Shown here in pieces: positions 37,098 through 47,864 of a stretch of 64,000 nucleotides of DNA (position 1 is the stretch's first letter; every line of letters begins with the position of its first letter). This stretch comes from Liolophura sinensis (lineage: Eukaryota > Mollusca > Polyplacophora > Chitonida > Chitonidae): NCBI RefSeq assembly GCF_032854445.1, contig NW_027017969.1:126501-190500 (forward strand), given 5' to 3'. Position numbers and translations under genes: made by a program. A model generated the notes under the pieces. It was given only the letters and a program-made list of their open reading frames with translations. It did not search any database and had not been told where the DNA came from.

Positions 37098-40000
37098 ATG
37101 AAACATCATCAAAAAGCACGAGCACTACGGGAGGAGTTTGTGATGCTCATAGGTGTGCGGCCCAAGTACCCACGGTCCCGCATTGCCTTGGAAGAACTGC
37201 AAGGGATCCTCGACAGGTATAAAACGGCTGTGGCTGAGTTGAAGCGGCTGCAAGACAGCAAGAACTCCCGAAGTAACGAGGAGTTGAAGCAAGACGTCAG
37301 TAACGAGGAGTTGAAGCAAGATATCAAGAACCTCCTCAGTAACGAGGAGTTGGATGAATTGCTAGGCGAAAAGAAAGTAGAATTCATTAACACCGGCAGG
37401 GTTATGAGGAATCTCCTCCGGGTCTGGCAGATGAGCGTACCCGAAGGCGTTTGGACGGACTCAGTAGCCTTCTTAGAAGAAGTTCGAGCTATTATTCGCC
37501 AGAAGCTAGAAGAAGAGATCCTGGCACTCAACGGGGTTAAGTTCCAACTAGGCCTCAGGGTTCAGTTGCGAAAGGGCAACGCCGGTGGCAGTGAAGAGTA
37601 TACCGGCCCAGTACTACACAACAAACAGGAGGCCCTCTTAGAGGCCGGTGACATTGACGGGGCTCTAGATAAGGCCTTCCCCACCATCCAGGAGGTGCTA
37701 GAAAAATGGACACAGCGAGGGTCAGGGTGGGTTGTCAATAGCGTGCAAACACTCTGGCTTGACATTGCAAGGTATCAGCCACTGAGAGTTGGGTCCTACA
37801 TCCCCCTACCCGCAGCTGTGAGTGATAAGAAAGCAGTCATCAATGTGAAGAACAAAGACAACGACTGCCTCCGATGGGCACTCCGGTCTTATTTCCAGCC
37901 GCCAGAAACCCTCAGAGACCAACAAAGTATCCCACCAATGATGGCCTTGACTTTAGTGGGATCGACGCCCCCACGCCCATCTCTCAGATCCCTAAATTGG
38001 AGGAAAAGAACGACATCGAAATCAACGTGTTCGGGTGGGACAAGGGCGTGATCGTGCACCGCCTCAGCAAGAAGCCCGGCGACACGCCCCGAATCAATCT
38101 GCTGCTAATTGGGAAGGTAGGCAAATTCCATTATACGTGAATAAAAGACCTCAACCGTCTCCTGTTCCAAGAAAGTAAGGCACACCATTGCAAACAACTT
38201 CTGCGAGCGCTGCCTACACGGCTACACAAGGGAGGACCTGCTCGAGGCGCATAAGCCGAAATGCCGAGGGATTGGCCAGACGGCGGTGAGGGTGGAGATG
38301 CCCCAGGAGGGGGAAAACAAGTTCACCTTTCAGAACCACCACAAACAGCTACCGGCTCCGTTCATCATATATGCCGACTTCGAGGCTCTGACCAAAAAGG
38401 TTGAAGGCCCGCCGCCGTCACCTACAGAGAGCAGCACTCAAAAGACTCAGCACCACGAGCCCTGGAGTTACTGCTATGTTGTGGTGCGTTGTGACGGCCG
38501 CACAAAACGCCCCGTGGAATACAGAGGCCCTAACGCGACGGAACACTTCTTCAGAGCTCTCCAACAGGAGGAGCGGGAAATGAAAAATGTTCTAGCCAAC
38601 CCTATAGCCATGAATATGACCCCCCAAGACTGGCAGGCCTACAGCAACGCCGCAACCTGCCACGTGTGTGAGAAGCCTCTAGGCGCCGATTCTGTGCGCG
38701 ATCACTGCCATATCACCTGCAAGTACAGAGGCGCGGCCCAGTACAGAGGCGCATGCAACCTATAGTTGCGGCTGGGTCCCAAGACAGCCATACCAGTAGT
38801 CTTCCACAATCTACGGGGCTACGACAGGCACCTCCTGATGCAAGCCATAAGTAAGGCAGAGGGCCGCATCTCCTGCATCCCCAACAACACGGAAAAGTAC
38901 ATCTCCTTCTCGCTGGGGCAGCTCCGCTTTATCGACAGCGTTCAATTCTTACCGACTTCCCTTGACAATCTGGTAGAGGCCAACAAACCTGAGGCTTTCC
39001 TCATCACAGCCCGGTATGAGCCCGCCGAAGAAAAACGAAAACTACTCAACAGGTATGGAAGGTATTTGACTGCACCAATCTGGGAGACTACACAGACATT
39101 TACTGCCGCACAGACGTGCTCCTGTTGGCCGATGTGTTTGAGGCCTTCCGGAGTACATGTTTACGGCAGTATGGATTGGACCCTGCATACTACTTTACGA
39201 GCCATGTCTCTCGTGGGATGCGCTGTTCAAGAAGACCGGGGTAGAGCTGGAGCTGTTGACCCACTACGACCAACCTCTTCTCATTGAGAAGGGGTTGCGA
39301 GGAGGTATCTCCATGGTAAGTAAGCGATACGCCAAAGAGAATAATCCGCAGGTGGAGGGATACAACCCAGAAAGTCCAAACAGTTACATCCAATACCTAG
39401 ACGCAAATAATCTATATGGCTGGGCTATGAGTCAGTTCCTTCCAGCGGGCGGCTTCCAGTGGGTAGATGACGCGCGGCGTCTCGGCGAAACGATTGCTAC
39501 CCACCCCCACGACAGTCCTTCCGGTTACATGCTCGAGGTCGACCTAGAGTATCCGGCCGACCTACATAACGCACATAACGGCTACCCATTAGCCCCGGAG
39601 CGTCTGGTGGTCCAGAAGGAGTGGATGTCCGACTATCAGCACGGCCTTCTCGGCAGATCTACCGAGGCCGAAAAGCTAGTCCCCAACCTCCGCAACAAGG
39701 AACGGTACGTCCTGCCCTACCGGAACCTACAGCTGTATCTATCTATGGAAATGCGCCTGACCAAGGTTCACTGGGCCCTGAGATTCGCCCAGAGCCCTTG
39801 GATGGAACCCTATATCAGGATGAACACCGAGCTCCGAAAAACGGCCGCGAGTAAATTCGAGAAGGACCTGTACAAGCTAATGAACAACTCGGTCTTCGGA
39901 AAAACCATGGAGAACCTTCGGAAGCGTGTGGACGTCAAGCTGGTACGCTCTGGAGAAGACGACAAGCTCCGACGCTTAATAGCCAGCCCGAACTTCGCAC

Positions 40001-40632
40001 GGGCAAACATATTTGATGATGACCTCGCAGCGATTCAGATGCACAAGACCCGTCTAGTCCTAAACCGACCTATCTACGTGGGCATGAGCATTCTAGATCT
40101 CTACAAGCACCTGATGTACGACTTCTACTACAACCACATGAAGGCCCAGAACGGAGAGCGCTGCCATCTCCTCTACGCTGACACGGATAGTCTGCTACTC
40201 GAGATTCAGACTGAGGATGTTTATAGGGATATAGCTGAGAATGCAAACCTGTATGACACCTCAGATTACCCACAAGACCACCCCCTGCACAGCGTAGCAA
40301 ATATGAAGGTCTTAGGGAAAATGAAGGACGAGTGTGCGGGGCGGGCGATCGCCGAATACATTGGTCTGCGCCCCAAGATGTACTCCATTCTGGAGGCAGG
40401 TGGAGCTAACATTAAGAAGGCTAAGGGCGTGAAAAAGGGAGTTGTGGAAAAGCGCATCCGCCATAAGCAGTATAAAGAGGCCCTCTTCGAGAAAAAGATC
40501 TTCCGACACGGTAAGGACGTGCTGCGATCAAAGCGCCACCATATCTATGGGCAGAAACTGAATAAGGTCTCACTGTCCCCCTTCGATAGTAAGGGCTGGA
40601 TAGCCGAAGATGGTGTCCACACCTTGGCTTAG
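37098..40632 (+). pseudogene. polB: Protein-primed DNA polymerase B, broken
   Basis: The gene runs about 1,178 codons, typical for a Polinton replicase. An N-terminal region with a small repeat leads to GSGWVV and QTLWLDIARYQPLR. The exonuclease domain has YADFEAL near 38370, NLRGYD near 38811 and YCRTDVLLLAD near 39105. Between them lies a Cys/His insert (CHVCEKPL, RDHCHITCKYRG) like HNH endonucleases of the VII type. The palm shows YLDANNLYGW (Asp codon near 39400), LMNNSVFGK and YADTDSL. The catalytic palm is intact, but stops at 38138 and 38763 and frameshifts near 37.89, 38.19, 39.07 and 39.19 kb break the gene. Its end overlaps the convergent integrase by 63 bp. Confidence 0.93.
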
Positions 40633-41670
40633 GGCTATGCGCCTCCTTGACCGTAGAACCCCATCCAGTGGAAGTTGAGTATCGGGAGGCACTATAAGCA
40701 ACTCCTCACGAACGAATCCCCGTCGCGGACCATCCGACGTATCGTCTAGATAGTACAGCACGGGTTCATTAGGCTTTGTGACAGAGTGCCCCAGCCGATA
40801 TATCTCTAGAGACCACACAGGATCAGTCGCGCGACGGCAGCCGCCCTCCAGCTCTCCAGGCTGATAGAGATAACGAACGCCAACATCCTCGGGGATCTTC
40901 CGCTCATTAAGTCCAACGGGACGACCTGGAACCGTCGAGGAAGGTATATGGGGCACTTTTGCTTTGATGGCGTCTTTCGGCGTTTTACCGCTCAGTCTCG
41001 TTGTCTCGTTATTCAGAGCGGCCACAACAGAGGGCAGCCGAGCCACCTATTCAGTAGACCGGTGTTCGGGAGGGAGGCGCATCTCCTGTCCAAAGAGCCG
41101 CTCAGCCAGAGTACGGTTGAAACGCTCCACTATGCCTTGGTCTCGGTGGATATCCACGCGGCCTCGGCGGAGTATGACATCGTGTTTGGCCAGCAGTTGG
41201 CTCGCCGCACCCATAAACTCGCGCCCAGGGTCAACTTGGAGAAGCTTCGGCCATCGAATGGGCCCCCTCTTGTAAATGCGAGAGAGAGCATCAGCAACTT
41301 CTTTGGAATCTTTAGTAGGCAGAGGTTCCGCCTCCTTGTAGCGAGAAGCGACACCAACAACTGTCAGTGCGTACTTATACAGCTTCCGGCCTCGCCGATC
41401 ATGTGGTAGAAATAGAAGATCGGCTTGGTAGATGTCATTCGGCGTGGAAACATCGAACATAGGCCTCGGTATTTTTCGGGGACGAGGCAGGTATATCTGC
41501 CAGATAGCCTGCTTTTTCAGCCAGGACCGGACCACATCTTCAGAGAGTTTAGCCGCAGTGGCAAGTCTCTGGATGGCCGCGTGGCCATTCCAGTGCCCAC
41601 GAGGGTGGTAGTAGATATTTGCCAGGCGAACAGACACTTTACTAGCCATGTCATCAAGGTATTCTAGCAT
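40570..41670 (-). pseudogene. int: Polinton integrase, one nonsense mutation
   Basis: This retroviral-type (rve) DDE integrase of about 366 codons inserts the element through its inverted repeats. The catalytic core shows QADLLFLP, QVDPGREF and IVERFNRTLAERL, with about 34 residues between the second Asp and the Glu. The C-terminal part (40570-41046) resembles the SH3/chromo-like tail of the family. A single TAG at 41047 separates core and tail in the same frame, where a Trp codon would be the simplest ancestor. The start at 41670 overlaps the stop of the upstream minus-strand gene. Relatives include C. elegans transposon-derived F54H12.3. Confidence 0.92.
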
Positions 41671-42096
41671 ACCTGTAACAGATTTGCGACGAAAAAGATC
41701 GTCGCGTGCAGAACCACCTCGTGCCCGGCGAGGAGCTCAATGGCGGAACAGTCAGTTCGGATTACTTGGTGAGTTTTGCGATTCCGTAACTCACCAACCA
41801 CACACATTCCCAGGATGACGAAGGTCATCTTGCGGTGTTTTTGATCTTCACTAGGCACATAGAAATCGGAGAGCTGTGGCTCTGTGCCCAGCAGCGCGTC
41901 GCGTGCGTCGCGTGTAAGAGTTTTGCCCGTGACCCTAGAATACTCGCGGATTGCAGCGTCGACATCCCGGAACGTCATGGCGCCTCCGCTCTTTGTCGAC
42001 ACCGGAACTCCTCAGCATCGAAAACATATAGTTGCTCCCGCTTAAGGCCAATACGTTTACGAGGGCGCCGCCCATCATCATTGCGATGGAGGCCAT
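41664..42096 (-). pseudogene. Small Polinton protein, frameshifted
   Basis: From the ATG at 42096 the minus strand encodes a hydrophobic start (MASIAMMMGGALVNVLALSG, then NYMFSML) followed by charged residues (DKERRRHD). The frame then changes near 42000, and the rest (42002-41664) contains REYSRVTGK and LSDFYVPSEDQK. A membrane-associated N-terminus with a charged body is a common layout for small Polinton proteins lying between integrase and ATPase. The function is unknown to me. The stop overlaps the integrase start. Confidence 0.5.
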
Positions 42097-42098
42097 TA

Positions 42099-42337
42099 CT
42101 ACTGGATTATATTGGGAGGAAGGAGCCCTTGTTTAATTAGCAGTTCCTTCAAAAACATGGCCAGGCCTACATCTGCAATGACCATGCCGACATCATGGGG
42201 TGTTAAGTCCAGCTTCGGAGGGCTCCTTCCAGAAACATCTGGCCGAGACGAGCGTACCCAGTAGCCAGGAGAGAGACCACAGCGGCGTGGTGGACCGTGT
42301 TGACTAGCACTTTTCCGTCACCGGGTGGAGTAGACAT
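42099..42337 (-). pseudogene. Tiny Polinton protein, frameshifted
   Basis: An ATG at 42337 opens MSTPPGDGKVLVNTVHHAAV and runs to a stop after about 46 codons. Another frame then continues with KLDLTPHDVGMVIADVGLAM and ends IIQ at the stop 42099, two bases before the next ATG. The composition (short, hydrophobic, one membrane-like helix) and the tight packing support a real small gene with one indel near 42215. It is too short and too broken to show as one open frame. Confidence 0.5.
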
Positions 42338-42357
42338 GCTGCTCTATATAGAAAGGG

Positions 42358-43258
42358 TCACGACGTATATTCAAATGGAGATTCTTTTCTTGCGGCGCTG
42401 CACGCGGTGTAATATCTGCAACCTCGTGCTGTATAGCGGCTGCGCACCCGCGTCGCAACACTAGCACTGTAAGGCTGCCAATTGCCTAATAACGCCAGGG
42501 GCGTCCTCCAGTCGGGTGCCTTCGTAGAATCCGGTTCGTTCGGCTGTTCCTTCGTAGAATCGGGCTGTTTCTTGGTGGAACCGCCAAGCAAAGCAGCCTT
42601 TGCCTCGCGAAGCACCTCCTTAAGCTTTTCAACCTTGGCCTTTCTCGCTGCAGCACCCGCTCGACCCGCAGCGACTTTTTGGGGGATTCTTCGCAGGGCC
42701 ATCATTCGTAGCTGTCACCCCCTCCACTTCGGGCCTTCCGGATTTGTTGTACTCATGTTCCTCAGGATCATCATTTCTAGAACTGCAGTGGTGTTCAAAT
42801 GAGCAGTGCTCAGTAGTGGTCAGGGCCATGGTTAACGGTGCTAAGTACTTACCATAGCAGTAGTATAGCCAGCAGCTAGCACTGCTAAGCGCCTGTTCAA
42901 CAAATTGGTCGGTGGCGAGCTGTGCCATGAGCTTTGGTCGATTCTCGGGTGGGATTGGTAGGAGCCAGCTGGCCGCCCTTACATATGATCTCAAGAATAT
43001 ACCTCCGAGAACGTCAACCATCCGCGCACCGAGCTTAGCCTCGTACCGGGAGTGCAGCCTTTCAACGTCTTCGTCGCTCATGGCGTCGATCTCAGCGGCC
43101 GTTACGTCTTTTCCCAGATATCACTTGACCTGCCCACCCACCGCAAGTGCCGCCAGCCTATCCCTGAGCTGCTGTGCATGTTGGCTGGGCTGTTGGCTGG
43201 GCTCCTCCTCCTCCTCCTCTGCGCGCAGTATCTGGTCTATAAGCTCGTCGGTATCCAT
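42358..43258 (-). pseudogene. Polinton protein of unknown function, broken
   Basis: From an ATG at 43258 the frame begins MDTDELIDQILRAEEEEEEP, a strongly acidic start, hits TGA at 43121-43123, and resumes in the same frame with a segment containing EIDAMSDEDVERLHSRYEAK. A middle part (IPPENRPKL, YLAPLTMAL) looks globular. Near 42690 a homopolymer (five C, five A) shifts the frame into a Lys/Ala-rich helix (RKAKVEKLKEVLREAKAAL) ending near 42358. The gene lies directly downstream of the ATPase and is probably co-transcribed with it. A structural or packaging role is inference from position. Confidence 0.6.
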
Positions 43259-43282
43259 TATAATTATGTAGGGCGACTACGT

Positions 43283-43896
43283 CTAATATATAATCTTAGA
43301 TGTGTCGGGCGTATCTGTCATTAGCAGGAGCTTAGAATGCGGATTGTTCTTGAGCTTCTGTCGAACCTCTGCATTTTCGCTCTCGGCCTCGATGATGTGG
43401 GTCGCCTCCAGGCATTTGTTGAATGAGTGCCGATTTTGCAGTGAAATAAAGCCATCCACCTTGTCTGCTCGCGAAAGTCTTTTAGGACGGCGTTATATTT
43501 CTGAGTGAGGACCCAGACGCTTTGCTTTGCATGACGGCCCGATAAAGCCATGAATGACAGCATTTTTTGTTTCTTCTTCATCGCCTCCCACGCGCAACAA
43601 TCATCGATGATGTATAGGGTGGGCTCCCCCTCGAACAATCTGTAGAAAGCTCTCAGGCAATCGTTTAGCCGCTCGCCGGGATCAAAACAATAGACCTCAG
43701 GTTCAGACAGTATCCATCGCCGCCGGTACGCCTCGTTATGCTTAAGAGTGGGGCAGAGGATCACAATGTGATGAAAGAAACCGTGGAAAGGGCCCCCAAG
43801 CAGGTCCAGCACGAAGACTGTTTTGCAACAGTTCGTCTGCCCACAGATAATCGGGCAGTGGGCGTCATCAATAAAGCGCGTTAACGAATCTAACAT
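43283..43896 (-). pseudogene. DNA-packaging ATPase (FtsK/HerA, A32-like)
   Basis: This ATPase would drive genome packaging into capsids. Walker A is at residues 19-26, GQTNCCKT: the glycine before the Lys-Thr pair is replaced by Cys. Walker B is LYIIDD at residues 94-99. The VLTQKYNAVLKDFREQTR stretch fits the sensor region of the family. A frameshift near 43440 breaks the last fifth; the correct frame continues to a stop at 43283-43285. The start at 43896 overlaps the end of the capsid gene by 29 bp in another frame, a compact arrangement typical of viruses. Size, about 205 codons, is near normal. Confidence 0.9.
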
Positions 43897-45150
43897 TCTT
43901 GATGTGAAGCATTGCGTCCATGATCACATAGAGATATACGTTTAACACGCCAGGATCTTCTCTCTCTTTTGTCAGCAGTATCGTAATCCCCTCGCTGGCG
44001 TTCTGAACGCGCCTCCCACTGCCATGCAGCTCGTCATCGTCGCTTGGCCAAAGGTCAAGCTAGAAGGCGTGCTTGTGCGTTAAGAACTCTTCCGGGGAGA
44101 CGTCTGCCAGGCCTAAGTCTTTTACGACCCTGGACACCTCAGGGTCCCGCTTCTTAAAGGGTGAGCTGGCGAAGAACATCTGGATCTCGCCCCATTGCTG
44201 GTACGCCCGCATGCCCTGGCTGTACAGCTGATTGGGGACTCCTTCTATTGTGACTTCTACTTTGGTGATCTTTGGGTTGTAGAAGGATTCCGACCTCCTC
44301 CCCCACGGGGTTCTATTAGCCTCGAACAGCATGAGGATGCCCTTCATTGCTCTTGCTGGAGTGTTCAGGTTTATGTTCCAGAGAGTCTCAGACTTGTCCT
44401 TCACAAACTTTCGGTGGCGGAGGACGCGATCATACAGAATGGAGACGTGCCGGCAAACTGGGTGCGGATCTGTCTAGCGAGCTCCTCATCGGTGACCGTA
44501 TCGAACTCCAGGCTGATGTTGTCGATGGTGTAAGTCGTGTCATCGTCTGTTGTCTTGATGACCCGGCTGTAATCGTTGAACGTCAGTTCGTACTCCAGTC
44601 GGTCGGCCAAGGCACTCTGGTACAGTGGCATGTGGCCATCTAGAAGCTCAAAGTCTAGCGGGATGTGGACCCGGCTGCCAAAGGCGCGAGCGATGGCTTT
44701 TTCTCCAGCATTATCGTTATTTGCGTCCTCCTCTCCGACTCGAAGTTTAGGCATGTTTTCGCTGCCGATACCTTGGTAGGCCGCATTACTCCGTTCGTTT
44801 TTGGTCAGCCATAAGTCGCCGTAGCAATGAAAACACATCAGAGTCGTCGATGGACATTACCTCATTCCCGCTGATTCTGATCGTGGTTTTCTTAACTACT
44901 GCGCGTCCGAGATTCCCGACCACTGTGGCGTTCGAGTCTTCTGAATTGATCGTGATCGAGAACGCTAAGCGCACGGTGCCGGGCACAATGACGTCATTTG
45001 CGCCGAGGTTGGGAAAGCGGACCAGGTGTTGTTGATTCTGGTCGATCGTACTCGGGTTGTTGGTGACGACCAAGGACTGCCGTACACCTTGTACCCCTGA
45101 GGCTTACGGAGTGTTCTGAAAGGGTTTAGCTTGCGTCCGTATGCATCCAT
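43868..45150 (-). pseudogene. MCP: Major capsid protein, double jelly-roll, broken
   Basis: This is the Polinton capsid gene, which would form trimeric capsomers. Conserved stretches are HLVRFPNLGANDVIVPGTVR, RISGNEVMSIDDSD, VHIPLDFELLDGHMPLYQSA, DRLEYELTFNDYSRVI, TLWNINLNTPARAMKG and VEGVPNQLYSQGMRAYQ-like sequence (here VTIEGVPNQLYSQGMRA). The gene runs from an ATG at 45150 to a stop at 43868-43870, about 427 codons. Frameshifts lie near 45.09, 44.83 and 44.42 kb, with a TAG at 44060-44062 about 63 codons before the end. The final stretch still reads DDELHGSGRR and YLYVIMDA. It is one of the most recognisable genes in the window, but it cannot make a full product. Confidence 0.92.
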
Positions 45151-45194
45151 TGTGTGCATTGAAAGTATACCTTGCAATGTTCAATAGGAGGACT

Positions 45195-45900
45195 ATGGCA
45201 GACTTTGACTTAGATGATCCGGTGCCCGGCGACGCCCAAGAGGGCAACAACATCGACGACGAGCAGACCACTCTTCGTGCAGGTGTCCAGATCGGGGTGT
45301 ATCCCGAGCATCAACTCATTGATGAGATCCTCAAAACCAATGAGGGAAGGCTGTTAGTGCCCGCCGTGAATGATTATTACGATGCCTTTGCGGAGGCGGA
45401 TCCCAGCCTTACCCCCCCTCTATAGCTATTACGCGAAGTTTGAGCTTGACGAAGAAGGTAAACTGCGACTCAAGAATTACCCCAAGGTGGACATCATCAA
45501 CAAACGAACAGGTAGACCGCTATCCCTCTCTACAGTCGCCCGGGAGCAGGGAATAACCGTCGTCTCCATTCTCACGGCAATTCGGATGGCGATCTCGACA
45601 CTGGGGCTAGCGATAAAGTTGGCGCTGACTGGCGGGTCCGGCGGGGGCATCCAGCCAACACCACCTCCATCCCACGGGCGTGGTCTTAAAGAATGGGTGA
45701 GAAAGCATCTCCAGTCCCTGGCGCGCGCCCTTGGCAAGCTGGCTGGGAAGGCTGCCGCTGCGATTCCGGGTATTATTGGCAGTATTGTGTCCTGGCTACT
45801 GAACCTTCTCGGGAAAGCAGCTGGGTGGCTGGCCGATAATGTCTGGGCTCTAGTCATCGCAGTAGGTGGCCTAATGCTCGTGGCTGTTCGCCACGCATAG
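45195..45900 (+). pseudogene. Polinton amphipathic/membrane protein, one frameshift
   Basis: The ATG at 45195 opens an acidic N-terminus (MADFDLDDPVPGDAQEG). At a run of seven C (45412-45418) the frame shifts by one, and the second frame carries YYAKFELDEEGKLRLKNYP, a Gly/Pro linker and a C-terminal third rich in Ala, Gly and Leu ending in a membrane-like helix (NVWALVIAVGGLMLVAVRHA). The acidic N-terminus plus amphipathic or membrane C-terminus recalls minor virion proteins that act on membranes, but that role is inference. It is divergently arranged with the capsid gene, whose start lies 44 bp away. The single homopolymer indel could be an assembly error. Confidence 0.65.
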
Positions 45901-45901
45901 T

Positions 45902-47194
45902 TTAACGCATAGTCCACAGAAGCAGTAAGCCGATACCAACCCCAGCGACGACGATGGCTGTCTTCTCCGCATCGTGATTCTTTTCTGCGGTGGGTGGTCG
46001 GACGCTTTCTTGTGGCTCAACGAGGGAAGGTGGTGCGACTCTTTCTTGTGGATCAACGATCACGTGGGAAGGTGGGACGCTTTCTTGTGGCTCAACGATC
46101 CCGTGGAAAGGCGCCCGCTTGTGCAAAGTGGGCGGTACTTTAGCGTTCACACCCTCATTGGCGCCTAGCTTCTGGTCCTCTGTGGCCACGACAATTTTGT
46201 TCTTGTAGTTCGCCACATGGCCGATTGGCAGAAGCATGTCGCTGGGGGCCATATATAGGCCTATGTCATACACAAAGTCTACAGCACTCCCGGCATACTG
46301 TAGCACGTCCTGGTAGCGTTTGATACCAGACGGAAGGTCGATTGGAGAGGAAATAGCGTCTTCAACGTTCGCGGCAAACTTTTTTGGCGCGTCGAAGGCT
46401 GTGCCCGTACTTAGAATACGCGCCCATGTTTGCGCTTGGGCGCCTAAAATAGCCCACACGTATGTCCGGATGGAATCGTTTAGGCGCTCTACGCCCGGCT
46501 GCGTGAATCCTTGGGATTTGTCGGCAATGAACGACGCAAAAGCCTCCTGGGCGTCCTGCTCGACGTAGTCGACGTGGAGCGCTGAGGGCTTTCTAGAGAA
46601 CGACATCCTGCTCGGATCGAAGGTCCCATCGCCAATGGGGCTGTAACCCGTTTTCGTGACATAGTAATATGCCACTCCGAGGTCGTGATTCACCCCCCTG
46701 CGCCTCCAGTCTGTGTGCTTATCTACGCAGAATTCCCTACAAATCCTCTCGTAGGCCCTCTCGTCGTGGGTTTTTTTGAATGTCGCCCACGCTCTGTCTT
46801 GCGGCAAGGGGGGGGGGGGGGGGGGGGCTGGATCTCTTCCAAGATCCGCCTAACTTGGTAATACACATGGAACGTGTGCAGGGCCCTTATTTGTTTGTCG
46901 GGGGCGAGAAGATGGTGTTTTACAGAGACGCCGCAGCGCGTGGTTGCGCACCAGACCTTGATGTTCACTTGGTTCTGCCAGAATTGCATAGGATTGGTGT
47001 TCCAGGCCCGAACAATGTTATTGCTGGTTACCTGTGGCAGCCGGTACAGCCAACACATCTGTCAACGGGACTGGAGAGGCCTTTTTTTCATCGATGTAGA
47101 TGTTAAATCGCTGCTCTGCGTGGGTTTGGATACTATGAAATGCCCCGGCCTTGTAAGTGGCCTCTCTATTCAACTTGTAAGCCTCGCTGTTCAT
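45902..47194 (-). pseudogene. Polinton protein with C-terminal TM anchor, broken
   Basis: From an ATG at 47194 (MNSEAYKLNREATYKAGAF) the gene runs about 430 codons in three frames: 47194 to about 47070, 47058 to about 46830, and about 46807 to 45902. A run of 20 G (46808-46827) sits at the second frame change. The long last frame has a globular part (DYVEQDAQEAFASFIADKSQ), three degenerate repeats around VEPQESVPPS and DPQERVAPPS, and a terminal hydrophobic helix (TAIVVAGVGIGLLLLWTMR). A penton-like or minor virion protein is possible from size and position, but I recognise no family motif. Its stop is one base from the convergent stop of the preceding gene. Confidence 0.65.
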
Positions 47195-47205
47195 CGTGGC
47201 TAAAA

Positions 47206-47864
47206 ATGTTCATCACATTGTTTGACATTCTAAATGGGGCACAGCACACGCTGCCTCATGCCCTGAACAACCTCGACGGCCGCCTTAAAACCGCCCTTCG
47301 CGAGACAACATTCTATCCAGCCTGGGTGAATATCCAAACCGGAGTGGGCTTCTTGTTTGAGGGCAAACGTGTTGAAGTGCCGACGGGCTACTACAATGTC
47401 TGTACGCTGGACATGGATATATGCCGCCCGCATGGGATTTCTTTGGGATTGAATGAAGCCACGGGCCGCTTAGTCCTTACCCTCCCTAGAAATACCTTCA
47501 TAATACTCCAAGAGCTTGCCCCCATCTTAGGGTTCTCCGACGGGATTGCGCCCATAGGGGGGACTATGGAGGGTGAAAATCTACCTAACTTGGTCACACA
47601 CAAAGAAGTCTTCGTGCATTTGGATGAACTGAGCACCTCAGAAACGTGAGAATAACCTCAGATTTCGGTGGCGGTTCAACACTACTTCAGGCCATCGCTG
47701 TGACTGGTGAAGGGATAAACTGCGGGAAGACGGTTTCATTTCCCAACCCACAGTACAAAGCCTTGCGGCACGACTATATAACGCACTTGACCGTGGCTCT
47801 TTTAGATAAAAACGGTAAGTATATTAATGTAGAGTTTCTCAGTGGTACCCTAGAAGTACAATGA
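47206..47864 (+). pseudogene. Fibre/penton-like module gene A, one frameshift
   Basis: The ATG at 47206 begins MFITLFDILNGAQHTLPHAL. The body contains DGRLKTALRE, TGRLVLTLPRNTFIILQELA and LGFSDGIAPIGG, and after a one-base deletion near 47640 continues as GGGSTLLQAI and VSFPNPQYKAL to TGA at 47862-47864. It is about 219 codons. It is paralogous over its whole length to the C-terminal part of the next gene. Beta-rich alternation suggests a capsid-decoration or attachment protein; this is inference. The start is divergent from the gene at 47194, with 11 bp between. The stop overlaps the next start as ATGA. Confidence 0.6.

Noticed and set aside
40948-41409. 153-codon plus-strand frame inside the integrase
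   Set aside because: It is antisense to the integrase, whose catalytic motifs are clear on the minus strand.
42338-42356. TATA box (CTATATAGA on the minus strand) upstream of the gene at 42337
   Set aside because: It lies only about 10 bp before the start codon, too close for a normal eukaryotic TATA promoter, and no similar element precedes the other Polinton genes.
45477-45917. 146-codon minus-strand frame
   Set aside because: It overlaps the plus-strand membrane protein in antisense and is Arg/Pro/Ser-rich, as expected for a shadow of a GC-rich gene.
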